Shown: piece after piece, positions 1-6,077 of the stretch | How the letters are laid out: each line of letters starts with the position of its first letter | How positions within the stretch are numbered: the first letter of the stretch is position 1 | NCBI GenBank assembly: GCA_035252155.1 | Contig: DATFDL010000427.1 | Location: 1-6,302 of the forward strand | DNA length: 6,302 nt | From: JAICLL01 sp035252155 | GTDB lineage: Bacteria > Planctomycetota > Planctomycetia > Pirellulales > JAICIG01 | Direction of reading: 5' to 3' | Program-made: the position numbers and the translations under genes | Notes under the pieces: generated by a model | Seen by the model: the letters and a program-made list of their open reading frames with translations, nothing else | Told to the model about the DNA's origin: nothing | Database searches by the model: none

Positions 1-57
1 TGTGCCACATGACCTATGCCAGCAACTCACTATTACACTACCCAGTCGTGGTGGCAC

Positions 58-86
58 TTGGCCGCGGCCCCGGCCCGTCGTAGGCT
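58..86 (+). promoter_or_regulatory. Candidate sigma70-type promoter for nfo
   Basis: TTGGCC (58-63) and TAGGCT (81-86) are separated by 17 bases. The -35 matches consensus at TTG, and the -10 matches at the three most important positions (T1, A2, T6). A start of transcription near 93 would leave a leader of about 25 bases before the TTG start codon at 119. The match is weak and no other element supports it. The surrounding sequence is GC-rich, so a chance match is possible. Confidence 0.3.
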
Positions 87-118
87 AATGTTTTGCGCTC
101 GTTCCATCCGGTGCCTGC

Positions 119-1033
119 TTGGCCCTCTTAGGTTCTCACACTTCGATCGCCGGTGGTTTGCACAGGGCGGTCGAGCGCGCCCATGACGTGGGTTGTGACT
201 GCGTCCAACTCTTTACCGGCAACCCCCGCTCATTTCCAGTAGGCCTGGCAAACGGCGCTGGAGCAATGCGGACCAAAAAGTCGCACCAAGGGGCCTGCCC
301 GTCGATCGCCGACGAACACGCCGCCCGATTCCGCACCACATTGATCGATCTGAAAATCGCCCACCCCATCGCCCACGACTCGTATCTGATCAATCTGGCC
401 AGTCCCGATGACCTGCTCTGGCAGCGCAGCATCGAAGCGTTTGTAATTGAGCTGCGGCGGGCTGAACAGCTAGGCATCGAGTATGTCGTCACCCACCCCG
501 GCGCGTGCCTGGAGACGAGCCAGCGGCAGGGGCTGGCTCGAATCGCCCGGGCGCTCGACGAAGTTCACGGCCAGACGCGCGGCCTGCGCGTGCGGGCCTT
601 GCTCGAAACCACGGCCGGGCAAGGCAGCTCGCTGGGATGGCGGTTCGAACACCTGGCCGACATTTTGGCCGCTGTGCGCGACCCCGATCGGCTGGGCGTT
701 TGCGTCGATACCTGCCACATTTTCGCGGCCGGCTATCCCTTGGGCACGCTGCGCGATTATCGAGCGACCATGAACCGGCTGGCCGCGGTCGTCGGCCTCG
801 ACCGCGTGAAAGCCATTCATCTCAACGATAGCAAGCGCGAGCTTGGTTCTCGCGTCGACCGCCACGAACACATCGGCGCCGGCCGCCTGGGGCTGCGGCC
901 CTTTCAGTATCTGCTCAACGACCCGCGCTTCACCCACGTGCCCATGTATCTCGAGACGCCCAAAGGCATGAAAGACGGCCGCGATCTGGACGTGATCAAC
1001 CTGACGGCGTTGCGAGGTTTGGTGGAGGAATAA
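119..1033 (+). CDS. nfo: Endonuclease IV (AP endonuclease, Xth-independent Nfo family)
   Basis: This is a 304-residue deoxyribonuclease IV, the Zn-dependent TIM-barrel enzyme that cuts the backbone 5' of abasic sites in base excision repair (cytoplasm/nucleoid). Family signatures are all visible: HDSYLINLASP (86-96), THPG (125-128), LLETTAGQG (161-169), DTCH (197-200), HLNDSK (234-239), GSRVDRHEHIG (243-253) and LETPK (278-282). Aligned to the E. coli enzyme, the nine metal ligands are H86, H126, E163, D197, H200, H234, D247, H249 and E279; none is missing. The DNA-penetrating residues R37, Y89 and L90 are also kept. The start is TTG: an in-frame TAA lies at 86-88, no ATG or GTG lies between, and the family N-terminus (xLLGxHxSIAGG) begins here. 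No good Shine-Dalgarno site is seen. Oddity: about 17 extra residues (roughly 40-58, rich in Gly/Ala and then RTKKSH) relative to E. coli Nfo. It is followed by tRNA-Pro on the same strand, which has its own promoter. Confidence 0.96.
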   Translation: MALLGSHTSIAGGLHRAVERAHDVGCDCVQLFTGNPRSFPVGLANGAGAMRTKKSHQGACPSIADEHAARFRTTLIDLKIAHPIAHDSYLINLASPDDLLWQRSIEAFVIELRRAEQLGIEYVVTHPGACLETSQRQGLARIARALDEVHGQTRGLRVRALLETTAGQGSSLGWRFEHLADILAAVRDPDRLGVCVDTCHIFAAGYPLGTLRDYRATMNRLAAVVGLDRVKAIHLNDSKRELGSRVDRHEHIGAGRLGLRPFQYLLNDPRFTHVPMYLETPKGMKDGRDLDVINLTALRGLVEE

Positions 1034-1110
1034 CGCAGTCAGCCGGCCCAGAAAGCGGTCGTTCCTCCGCCGTGCCAGCCGAATAACCCGCTACGGGCGT
1101 CTACCTCCCG

Positions 1111-1139
1111 TTGTATCGCTCGGCCCAATTGCCTAAAAT
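1111..1139 (+). promoter_or_regulatory. Promoter of tRNA-Pro
   Basis: TTGTAT (1111-1116) and TAAAAT (1134-1139) are separated by exactly 17 bases. The -10 matches consensus in 5 of 6 positions, and the -35 carries the TTG core. Transcription would begin around 1146, a few bases before the mature tRNA 5' end at 1151, which is the usual arrangement for a monocistronic tRNA. The 1034-1150 gap holds no gene and no clear terminator for nfo. Confidence 0.55.
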
Positions 1140-1150
1140 CGATATTCCCA

Positions 1151-1225
1151 CGGGGCGTAGCTCAGCCTGGCTAGAGCGCTACGTTCGGGACGTAGAGGTC
1201 GCTGGTTCAAATCCAGTCGCCCCGA
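1151..1225 (+). tRNA. tRNA-Pro (anticodon CGG)
   Basis: The cloverleaf folds fully by eye. The acceptor stem is CGGGGCG (1151-1157) with CGCCCCG (1218-1224). The D stem is GCTC/GAGC (1160-1163, 1174-1177). The anticodon stem is CTACG/CGTAG (1179-1183, 1191-1195) with loop TTCGGGA, placing anticodon CGG at 1186-1188. The T arm is GCTGG/CCAGT (1201-1205, 1213-1217, one G-T pair) with loop TTCAAAT. The discriminator is A1225. The C1-G72 pair is the expected identity feature of bacterial tRNA-Pro. CCA is not encoded (CTA follows), so it must be added by a CCA-adding enzyme. This tRNA reads CCG codons. The sequence to its right is a mosaic of accessory and broken genes. Confidence 0.97.
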
Positions 1226-1241
1226 CTAAGTAAGGACATAA

Positions 1242-1556
1242 AAGACAACGACTGCCGCCAAAGCCCTTGGCGTATCCTATCAGCGGCTGTACTGGGCAAT
1301 TCTGATTGGCAAAATCACGCCGCACAGTGTGGGACATAGCCGTATCTTGACCGACCACGACATCGCCGCTTTGCGAACGCACTTTGCACGGGTTGATGAA
1401 GCCCGCAAGGCGCAGCTTTATCTGACGGCTCCCGAGCTCGTGGTCTTCGAATATCGTGACGGCATTTGGCAGGACGACAAGCAGCGAGTCCTGCATCTAG
1501 AGCCGGTGATTGCTGCTCGATGCACCCTTTCGCCGCCTATCAAAGATCGTCGTTAA
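1242..1556 (+). pseudogene. MerR/excisionase-like helix-turn-helix protein, start codon lost
   Basis: Reading from 1242, just after an in-frame TAA at 1239-1241, the frame gives KTTTAAKALGVSYQRLYW and continues to TAA at 1554-1556 (104 codons). The segment AAKALGVSYQRLYWAILIGKI followed by LTDHDIAALRTHF resembles the MerR-like helix-turn-helix domains seen in many small planctomycete proteins (helix, turn at LGVS, recognition helix, then a D-I-x-x-L helix). No ATG, GTG or TTG precedes the domain in frame. The first usable start, GTG at 1329, would delete the DNA-binding helices, so I read this as a decayed gene; an unusual start codon is the alternative. The C-terminal half (LYLTAPELVVFEYRDGIW) is not recognised. 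The stop overlaps the stop of the convergent DUF4058 gene by four bases (TTAA, 1553-1556). The gene starts only 16 bases after the tRNA. Confidence 0.5.
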
Positions 1557-2377
1557 GACGCGCCTTTCGGTCGGACGGCGCCGTGCTGCAATATGCTCTT
1601 CGCCCATTCGTCCTGATCGGGACGTAGCGGTGGCACTAGGGTGTCTGCCTGATAGTTCACTTCGCGGGCGTAAGGTCCGGCGTCATAGCAGTGGTCAAGG
1701 ACTGCTTGCAAATCGATCATCACAGCCGGATCGCCTGGAAGCAAGGGAATGTCGATCTCCGGCAGCCGCTCGTCAAGCTGGATCGGATAAATGAAGTAGT
1801 CTTCGAGGTTGTCAAAGTGATGCACACACACGTGGTAATCGAAGGGACCAACCTCCGCTCGGACGCGTTGACACGGCACGGCCGTGCTGTGCTCGCCGCC
1901 ACGCAGGAGATCGATTTCAACCAGATGCACTTTGCTGCCTAAGACTTCGCGCTGCTTGCGCAAGTAAAGCTCGCGGCCATGCTCGCCCGGCGTTTTATTG
2001 GTAAGGCTGAGAATCTCGATGCTGGTAACCAGCCGCTTGTCGCTGCCCTGTCGAACATAGACCTCGAGGAAAGGCTCCCGGCGCTCATCGTGCGGCACTC
2101 GCACCACCTTGGGCTTGACGGCAGCGGCGACAGCCACGCCTCCTGGCAATTCCTGGGCTGGAGGGGATCCTCGGCGCGAACGCTGCACCTGGACGTCTGG
2201 GCCGATATAGCGTTGGGACACTTCGATCCAGGTGCGCCGGCCGATGACCGCGTAATAAGGCGACGGCAAGCCAGCCTGGAGGACTTCGCTGAGGTGAGTA
2301 TTTAGCCTGTCGTGCAGGTCTGGGAAGATGTCCGGATGTTCCAGGAAGGGGTCCATGCCCGGAAAGGGGGAAGACAT
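1553..2377 (-). CDS. DUF4058 family protein
   Basis: This is a complete 274-residue DUF4058 protein of unknown function. The family N-terminus MSSPFPGMDPFLE is intact. The centre holds the most conserved block, TSIEILSLTNKTPG (about 118-131), followed by Y-L-R-K-Q-R-E-V-L and HLVEIDLLRGG (about 151-161). The spacing of PDV (about 60-62), E-I-L-S, K and Y resembles the PD-(D/E)XK-like pattern of Uma2-type proteins, so a nuclease-like fold is an inference, not a demonstrated activity. The start was chosen at the second of two tandem ATGs (2375-2377) because it lies 7 bases from GAGAGGAG and matches the family N-terminus; ATG at 2378-2380 is possible and adds one Met. The usual Pro after EILS appears as Leu here. 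Transcription runs opposite to its neighbours on both sides, so it is probably a single-gene unit. Confidence 0.9.
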   Translation of the reverse strand: MSSPFPGMDPFLEHPDIFPDLHDRLNTHLSEVLQAGLPSPYYAVIGRRTWIEVSQRYIGPDVQVQRSRRGSPPAQELPGGVAVAAAVKPKVVRVPHDERREPFLEVYVRQGSDKRLVTSIEILSLTNKTPGEHGRELYLRKQREVLGSKVHLVEIDLLRGGEHSTAVPCQRVRAEVGPFDYHVCVHHFDNLEDYFIYPIQLDERLPEIDIPLLPGDPAVMIDLQAVLDHCYDAGPYAREVNYQADTLVPPLRPDQDEWAKSILQHGAVRPKGAS

Positions 2378-2384
2378 CATTATT

Positions 2385-2392
2385 CTCCTCTC
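2385..2392 (-). promoter_or_regulatory. Shine-Dalgarno site of the DUF4058 gene
   Basis: On the minus strand GAGAGGAG is followed by AATA and then ATGATG. The spacing is 4 bases to the first ATG and 7 to the second. This favours the second ATG (2375-2377) as the main start. Confidence 0.7.
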
Positions 2393-2436
2393 GAATGAAA
2401 CGGGCAGCGTCCGGTGAATCGAATCGTTCGTAGCCC

Positions 2437-2442
2437 ATTATA
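2437..2442 (-). promoter_or_regulatory. Candidate -10 box for the DUF4058 gene
   Basis: On the minus strand there is a perfect TATAAT (in GGCTTATAATGGG), about 60 bases upstream of the start codon. No convincing -35 is found 16-18 bases further up, where the sequence is G-rich. The expected transcript would start near 2430 and have a leader of about 50 bases containing the strong ribosome site. Confidence 0.4.
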
Positions 2443-2580
2443 AGCCGTCCCCGCCCCCATGCGCCCGTATTTCGATGCCGCCCTGGGAAAATTATGACCC
2501 GGCTTTCGCGGCCCTGGAACAGACATTGATCGAGTCGTCGGAGCATTCGATTCCCTCTCGCTCTCGGGCTATTTCATTTA

Positions 2581-3294
2581 TTGCGTCGTGACCGTGTCGT
2601 GGCTTCCGCGGCACACGGGGAGCGGAAGATCTACAGCGGCGTGCTGATTGAGCTCGGCGATCGCTGGCACCTGGGTTCGATCACCAAGTCCGTCACAGCG
2701 ACGATGGTCGGGCGACTGGTCGAGTCGGGTCAAATGAAGTGGACCGACACCGTCGGCGAGCGCTTTTGTGACGCAGCCATCCATGAAGACTGGAAGCCGG
2801 TCACGCTCCAACAACTCCTGAGGCACACCTCAGGCGCGCCGGCGAACTTCCCCTTGGGTGTGAGACTGAAAAAACCTGCGCTCGGTCCCGAATGTGCGCG
2901 GGAGCGTAGAAAAGCGGTCCTCGATGTGCTCGCCGAGAAACCAGCATATCCGCCGGGCGAGAAGTTCGCCTACTCGAATGTCGGCTACACGATTGCCGGG
3001 GCGATGGCCGAAAGCGCGACCGGCGTGAGTTGGGATGACCTTGTGAAACGTGAAGTCTTTGAGCCGCTGGAACTCAAGGAGGCCGGCTTCGGTCCGCCGA
3101 AGAGCCCGGCGGAAACGCTCGATCAACCGCGTGGCCACCGCGTGATGTTTGGTCGGAAAACGAGTGCCAGCGACGAGTCTGCCGCGTGGAAGATCGTGAA
3201 CGCCTGCGCAAATCAGTTCATGGCATTGGTCAATTCGGCGGCACGGCCACCAGCACGTGATAAACGCGACGCTCGAGAACGCCTTTTGCCGTGA
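2581..3294 (+). pseudogene. Serine hydrolase (beta-lactamase class C-like/PBP4* type), truncated at both ends
   Basis: This frame encodes the N-terminal half of the catalytic domain of a serine beta-lactamase-related hydrolase (Pfam Beta-lactamase, PF00144). Visible motifs are HLGSITK with the nucleophile motif S33-x-x-K36, the HTSG turn (82-85), PPGEKFAYSNVGY with the Y131-S-N133 motif, and WDDLVKREVFEPL. The family normally has a signal peptide and about 60 more N-terminal residues; here homology starts at VVASAAHGE with only a TTG start and no export signal. The third catalytic motif (K/H-T/x-G) and the last 100 or more residues are absent: recognisable sequence stops near residue 195-200 (about 3180). 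The tail to 3294 is low-complexity Arg/Ala sequence that is antisense to the LexA-like gene. It is therefore probably non-functional. AWKIVNACANQF (about 202-213) might be a displaced piece of the original C-terminus, but this is speculative. Confidence 0.7.
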
Positions 3295-3457
3295 GTGCGC
3301 CGATCAGCCTGGCCGACTCGAACAGGCTGATGCCCATGCTCTGACTCAGTTCTACGGCGGTCGGCGCGCGGCGCCGTCGCCGATGAAACTTCAACACGAA
3401 TTGATAGGCTTCCCACTGCCGATTGGTGAACGCAACCTTGTAAGTTTCCGCGACCAT
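3230..3457 (-). CDS. Small LexA-type winged-helix DNA-binding protein
   Basis: This is a 75-residue protein consisting of little more than one winged helix-turn-helix. TNRQWEAYQFVLKFHRRRRR (11-30) matches the first helix of the LexA DNA-binding domain (T-x-R-Q-x-E). PTAVELSQSMGIS (32-44) is the helix 2-turn region, LFESARLIGALTAKG (45-59) is the recognition helix, and VLERR (60-64) leads into the wing. There is no S24 peptidase domain, so it is not a self-cleaving LexA. The stretch of five arginines is unusual. ATG at 3455-3457 was chosen because the protein proper begins here and a G-rich GGGGGCG lies just upstream; TTG at 3491-3493 would add 12 residues. The gene converges on and overlaps the hydrolase remnant by 65 bases. 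A good promoter lies about 110 bases upstream. Role inferred: transcription factor with unknown targets. Confidence 0.68.
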   Translation of the reverse strand: MVAETYKVAFTNRQWEAYQFVLKFHRRRRRAPTAVELSQSMGISLFESARLIGALTAKGVLERRVYHVLVAVPPN

Positions 3458-3566
3458 TTGACGCCCCCACTGCGAGACGTGTTTGGTGCCCAATCACCGA
3501 GGGCAAAAGGCGGGGTTCCGCGGCCAAACGACGGCCGTTTCGGTAGGCGATAGCATCAACAAGGTC

Positions 3567-3596
3567 AGTGTACACATAAACAGTAATCCCCGTCAA
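3567..3596 (-). promoter_or_regulatory. Promoter for the LexA-like gene
   Basis: On the minus strand TTGACG (3596-3591, 5 of 6 to consensus) is followed by an 18-base spacer and TACACT (3572-3567, 4 of 6). It faces the LexA-like gene. The predicted start near 3560 gives a leader of about 100 bases. Within that leader, 3521-3537 can form a hairpin (CGGCC/GGCCG with a 7-base loop), overlapped by an alternative (AAACG/CGTTT, 3526-3540). Confidence 0.48.
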
Positions 3597-3711
3597 GTGG
3601 ATTCAGCGAGAGTGGAAAAGGCATCGGCAGGCCTATGCGGCCGAATTTGCCATAAGTGATTCAGCAGCCATGGCTAAAAGCTTTGGCTAGGTGTCCGTTC
3701 CGCGTTTCTAG

Positions 3712-3966
3712 GCGACTCTTTTCAGCAGTCGGCACTACGGCGGCATCGTTAGCGGCGATCGTTCGCTCGACAACACTTGGCTCTTCCATGGCAAGAAGTG
3801 GCATCGTGTGTCTGGTGCCTCGCCGGCCGCGCGGCGTTACGCTGCGTTCGCGTATGACCCTGTTCTGCAAGGTTGTGTTTTGCACGGTGGCTCGGAAGGC
3901 GATCACGGCCTGTGGCAATTCGGCGATACATGGCTGTTTCGCGCTGGCGTTTGGTCACCCCCCTGC
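3712..3966 (+). pseudogene. Kelch-repeat (beta-propeller) protein remnant
   Basis: In the frame through 3763, the sequence reads SLDNTWLFHGKKWHRVSGAS, then PAARRYAAFAYDPVLQGCVL, then HGGSEGDHG and FGDTWLFRAGVW. This is one complete kelch/galactose-oxidase-like blade (R-x-Y/H-x-x-A-Y-D, then GG, then D-T-W, then W at 3952-3954) plus the D/N-T-W-L-F end of the blade before it. Such proteins normally carry four to seven blades; here only about 1.3 remain. TAG at 3709-3711 closes the frame upstream, and after about 3966 the frame loses kelch character and runs on to TGA at about 4108, overlapping the next gene. No plausible start with a ribosome site is seen, only GTG at 3808 inside the repeat. 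It is read as the relic of a larger gene. Confidence 0.62.
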
Positions 3967-4060
3967 CTAATTGTTTGCCACGAACGAGAATCGCACGTAT
4001 TGTTGGAAGCACTTGGTCAATCGCAAGTAAGCACGATTATTCGGGAACGGTGGGTGCGCG

Positions 4061-5071
4061 ATGACAGCGGATGCAGCGTTTATCGAAAAGGTTTGCCAGT
4101 GTCCCGATGAACTTGCCCTGCTCGCCGGCATCATTGCACAGCCAGCGAACGACCTTGGCCGGCTTGTCTACGCGGATTGGTTAGAGAAACGAGGCGATGC
4201 GAGGGGGCCGTTTCTGAAGCGTTTCGTTGAAGCCTACAGGGCAAACAGGCCACTGCCCGACCTCAACGGCGTGACGGCCGCCTGGGCGGATTTGCTCGGC
4301 CTGACGATCACCGCCAAGGCGATAGAGGCCGGTTTACGCCATCGGAGAGACGGATTACTCGCTGTCGCCCGGCCTGCTCTACGGATCGAGGCGGGCGAGG
4401 CCGACTTCGACGCCCCACCTCCGCCCCCTGCATTGCTGGGAACGACACGCCTTGGCGGCGACCCCGATCTACCGCGAGGGGCGGCGTACCCAACGGCCGC
4501 GGATGGCGTTCCACTCCACTTTCTCGGCCAATTCGATCTGGCCGATTTTCAAGGCACGATCGCCGGTCTGTCCTTTCCGTCCGATGGGTTGCTCTCGCTG
4601 TTTCGCCCGCAATCTGATGAGACGTTCTGCTACCCGGATCCCGATGACTTTCCCCGGTTCGTGCGGGTGACGCCATCGAGGACGCAGCTCGCGCGGGTGT
4701 CGAGACCGGTGGGGCTGTCAGACCGACCCGCGCCCTTCCGGCCGGGATTGCGACTGGTCGAAACGCTCCGCCTTCCGGCGGCGCCCCACAAGTGGTCCGA
4801 GACAGGGCTTACCGACGAGGAGGAGTCCCGACTCGACGAAGTGTTCCCGACAAACCTCGGCGGTACGGCATACATCCTGTTGGGTCATGTCACACATGGA
4901 AACATTTGCGAGGAGCCATTGAAAGATCGCCCCGACTGGTTGCAGTTGGTGTTGGTGCCGTACTTTGAGGGCCCTGATTACGGCATCTCGGACATGAGCT
5001 TGTCTTATCAGTTGCCAGCGGCGGACCTGAAGGCCGGGCGGTTTGATCGACTTGAGGCGACGTTCGGGTAG
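4061..5071 (+). CDS. TIGR02996 domain plus DUF1963 (YwqG-like) protein
   Basis: This is a complete 336-residue two-domain protein. Residues about 19-53 (LLAGIIAQPANDLGRLVYAD, WLEKRGDARGPFLK) match the TIGR02996 repeat-companion domain, which is characteristic of large planctomycete paralogous families and has no known function. Residues about 118-335 match DUF1963/YwqG: LLGTTRLGGDPDLPRGAAYP (125-144), PLHFLGQFDLADF (151-163), PSDGLLSLF (173-181) and the closing SLSYQLPAADLKAGRFDRL. A proline run (119-123) separates the domains. No signal peptide or membrane segment is present, so it is probably cytoplasmic. ATG at 4061 is taken as the start: the TIGR02996 domain follows closely and a weak G-rich GGTGGGTG lies upstream. 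The start lies within the run-on of the kelch remnant. The DUF2200 gene follows after 41 bases on the same strand, suggesting co-transcription. The biochemical role is unknown. Confidence 0.88.
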   Translation: MTADAAFIEKVCQCPDELALLAGIIAQPANDLGRLVYADWLEKRGDARGPFLKRFVEAYRANRPLPDLNGVTAAWADLLGLTITAKAIEAGLRHRRDGLLAVARPALRIEAGEADFDAPPPPPALLGTTRLGGDPDLPRGAAYPTAADGVPLHFLGQFDLADFQGTIAGLSFPSDGLLSLFRPQSDETFCYPDPDDFPRFVRVTPSRTQLARVSRPVGLSDRPAPFRPGLRLVETLRLPAAPHKWSETGLTDEEESRLDEVFPTNLGGTAYILLGHVTHGNICEEPLKDRPDWLQLVLVPYFEGPDYGISDMSLSYQLPAADLKAGRFDRLEATFG

Positions 5072-5095
5072 TACCCTGGTGTGCCGTGAACGACG

Positions 5096-5106
5096 AAAGG
5101 GAGGAG
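5096..5106 (+). promoter_or_regulatory. Shine-Dalgarno site that fixes the DUF2200 start
   Basis: AAAGGGAGGAG is followed by six bases (CCAACC) and ATG at 5113. This near-ideal site rules out the upstream in-frame GTG at 5086 as the main start. Confidence 0.8.
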
Positions 5107-5112
5107 CCAACC

Positions 5113-5481
5113 ATGACCAAGAAGCCCGCTAAGACCAAACCGAGTATCTACGCGATGAGCTTTGCGCGCGTCTATCCGATGTACGTAAAGAAAGCGGAGA
5201 GTAAAGGTCGGACGAAGGCGGAAGTGGATGAGATCATCCTCTGGCTCACCGGGCATACGGCGAAAAGCCTTCAAAAAGCAATCGACGCGGAAATTGACAT
5301 CGAGACGTTCTATGCCAACGCGCCGCGCTTCCAGCCCAGCGCGAGCTTGATTCAAGGCGTGGTCTGCGGCGTTCGGGTGGAAGAAATCGAGGACGAAACC
5401 ATGCGGAAAATCCGCTATTTGGACAAGCTCATCGATGAGCTCGCCAAGGGCAATGCCATGGAAAAGATTCTGCGCAAATAG
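5113..5481 (+). CDS. DUF2200 family protein
   Basis: This is a complete 122-residue protein of the DUF2200 family, close to the family's usual length. Conserved blocks seen are IYAMSFARVYPMYVKKAESK (12-31), GRTKAEVDEIILWLTGHT (32-49), IDIETFYANAP (61-71), LIQGVVCGVRVEEIED (79-94) and the highly conserved C-terminus IRYLDKLIDELAKGNAMEKI (100-119). The function of the family is unknown; it is small, soluble, largely helical and found as a single-domain protein in many bacteria. The N-terminus has a short Lys/Pro-rich extension (TKKPAKTKP). It has a strong ribosome site and sits 41 bases after the DUF1963 gene, so the two are probably one transcript. A short GCAG-CGGG-CTGC hairpin lies just after the stop, at about 5487-5498, but it is too weak to call a terminator. 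Confidence 0.92.
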   Translation: MTKKPAKTKPSIYAMSFARVYPMYVKKAESKGRTKAEVDEIILWLTGHTAKSLQKAIDAEIDIETFYANAPRFQPSASLIQGVVCGVRVEEIEDETMRKIRYLDKLIDELAKGNAMEKILRK

Positions 5482-5961
5482 CGGTTTGCAGCGGGCTGCG
5501 GCGTCCTTTTGGCTAGTTGATCTCCGCGCGAAGTACGTCAAAGTCAACGCCAGGCTTGTTCGCGTCTTTGGCTTGGGCGGCGCGGTAAGCGGCACAGAGA
5601 AGAGGCACCGGTACTTGGTCTCGCGACTCGGCGGGTCTCTTGGTTCGCTGCAGGGCTTCCCAGCCCACGATCAAGCGCGAATAGCGGTCCATCAGCAGGG
5701 CCAAATAGAGCAAGTTGCTTCCCAGCAGTATCACGAACTTTCGGCATGAACCTCGTGGACTCGCAGATGAATTCGCATCCGGCGTTGCGGCTGCCGGTTC
5801 TATCGGCCGTTGGTCGCGACTTTGAAGGCCCCAAAGCGTGGTATTGAAAAAGCCACAGCATTTGACGTAGAAGCGCAACCACCTCAGCGGCAAGAGTTTA
5901 CGAACTTGCCAGTGGATGGGTGCCGTGGCAGTCCGGTAGCGCGCGGCCAAACTGGCGGTGG

Positions 5962-5987
5962 CAAAGGCGCAGCGCGCTGCGCCTTTG
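5962..5987. repeat. 26-bp perfect palindrome, copy 1
   Basis: The half-site CAAAGGCGCAGCG is followed directly by its exact reverse complement, with the centre between 5974 and 5975 and no spacer. An identical copy lies at 6078-6103. The flanks differ between copies, so the repeated unit is the palindrome itself. As single strand it could form a long GC-rich hairpin; as duplex it could be a symmetric protein site. It resembles REP/MITE-type dispersed palindromes. Confidence 0.92.
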
Positions 5988-6077
5988 GCGCGTGAGGCTT
6001 TGCGGTACCGTCGATAGAATCGCGATCGTCCACTAATTGGCTGGCCTGGTCGTGGAGCAGTGTTTCCGCTCGCGGAA

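Noticed and set aside
2..57. Inverted 7-base arms GTGCCAC (2-8) and GTGGCAC (51-57)
   Set aside because: The arms are short with a 42-base loop, and no gene boundary or T tract is associated with them. This is expected by chance.
1179..1496. Minus-strand open frame ending in LVGATGFEPATSTSRT
   Set aside because: The C-terminal part is the antisense translation of the tRNA T arm and anticodon arm. This peptide is a well-known false gene product next to tRNAs, and the rest is antisense to the HTH frame.
2475..2591. Small plus-strand ORF of 38 codons before the hydrolase remnant
   Set aside because: It has no recognisable ribosome site or family match, and its tail overlaps the hydrolase frame. 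Nothing supports coding beyond its openness.
3213..3596. Minus-strand ORF of 127 codons starting at 3596
   Set aside because: Its start would lie inside the -35 box of the promoter, and it is out of frame with the LexA-like domain, which explains its openness.
3656..3970. Plus-strand ORF of 104 codons
   Set aside because: It is a shadow of the kelch frame; the kelch motifs are in another frame and this one has no recognisable protein features.
4927..4937. 11-base repeat of the tRNA-Pro 3' end (TCGCCCCGACT also at 1217-1227), a possible attachment-site copy
   Set aside because: It lies inside conserved coding sequence (DRPDW) of the intact DUF1963 gene. It is short and GC-rich, and the match does not extend, so it is most likely coincidence.
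5086..5112. GTG start extending the DUF2200 protein by nine residues
   Set aside because: The strong AAAGGGAGGAG site lies inside this extension, six bases before ATG 5113, and the family starts near the later Met.
5487..5515. Possible terminator after DUF2200 (GCAG-CGGG-CTGC then CCTTTT)
   Set aside because: The stem has only four pairs, and the T run is short and displaced by several bases.
5008..5595. Minus-strand ORF of 195 codons across the DUF2200 gene
   Set aside because: It is antisense to the clearly recognised DUF2200 gene and has no family features of its own.
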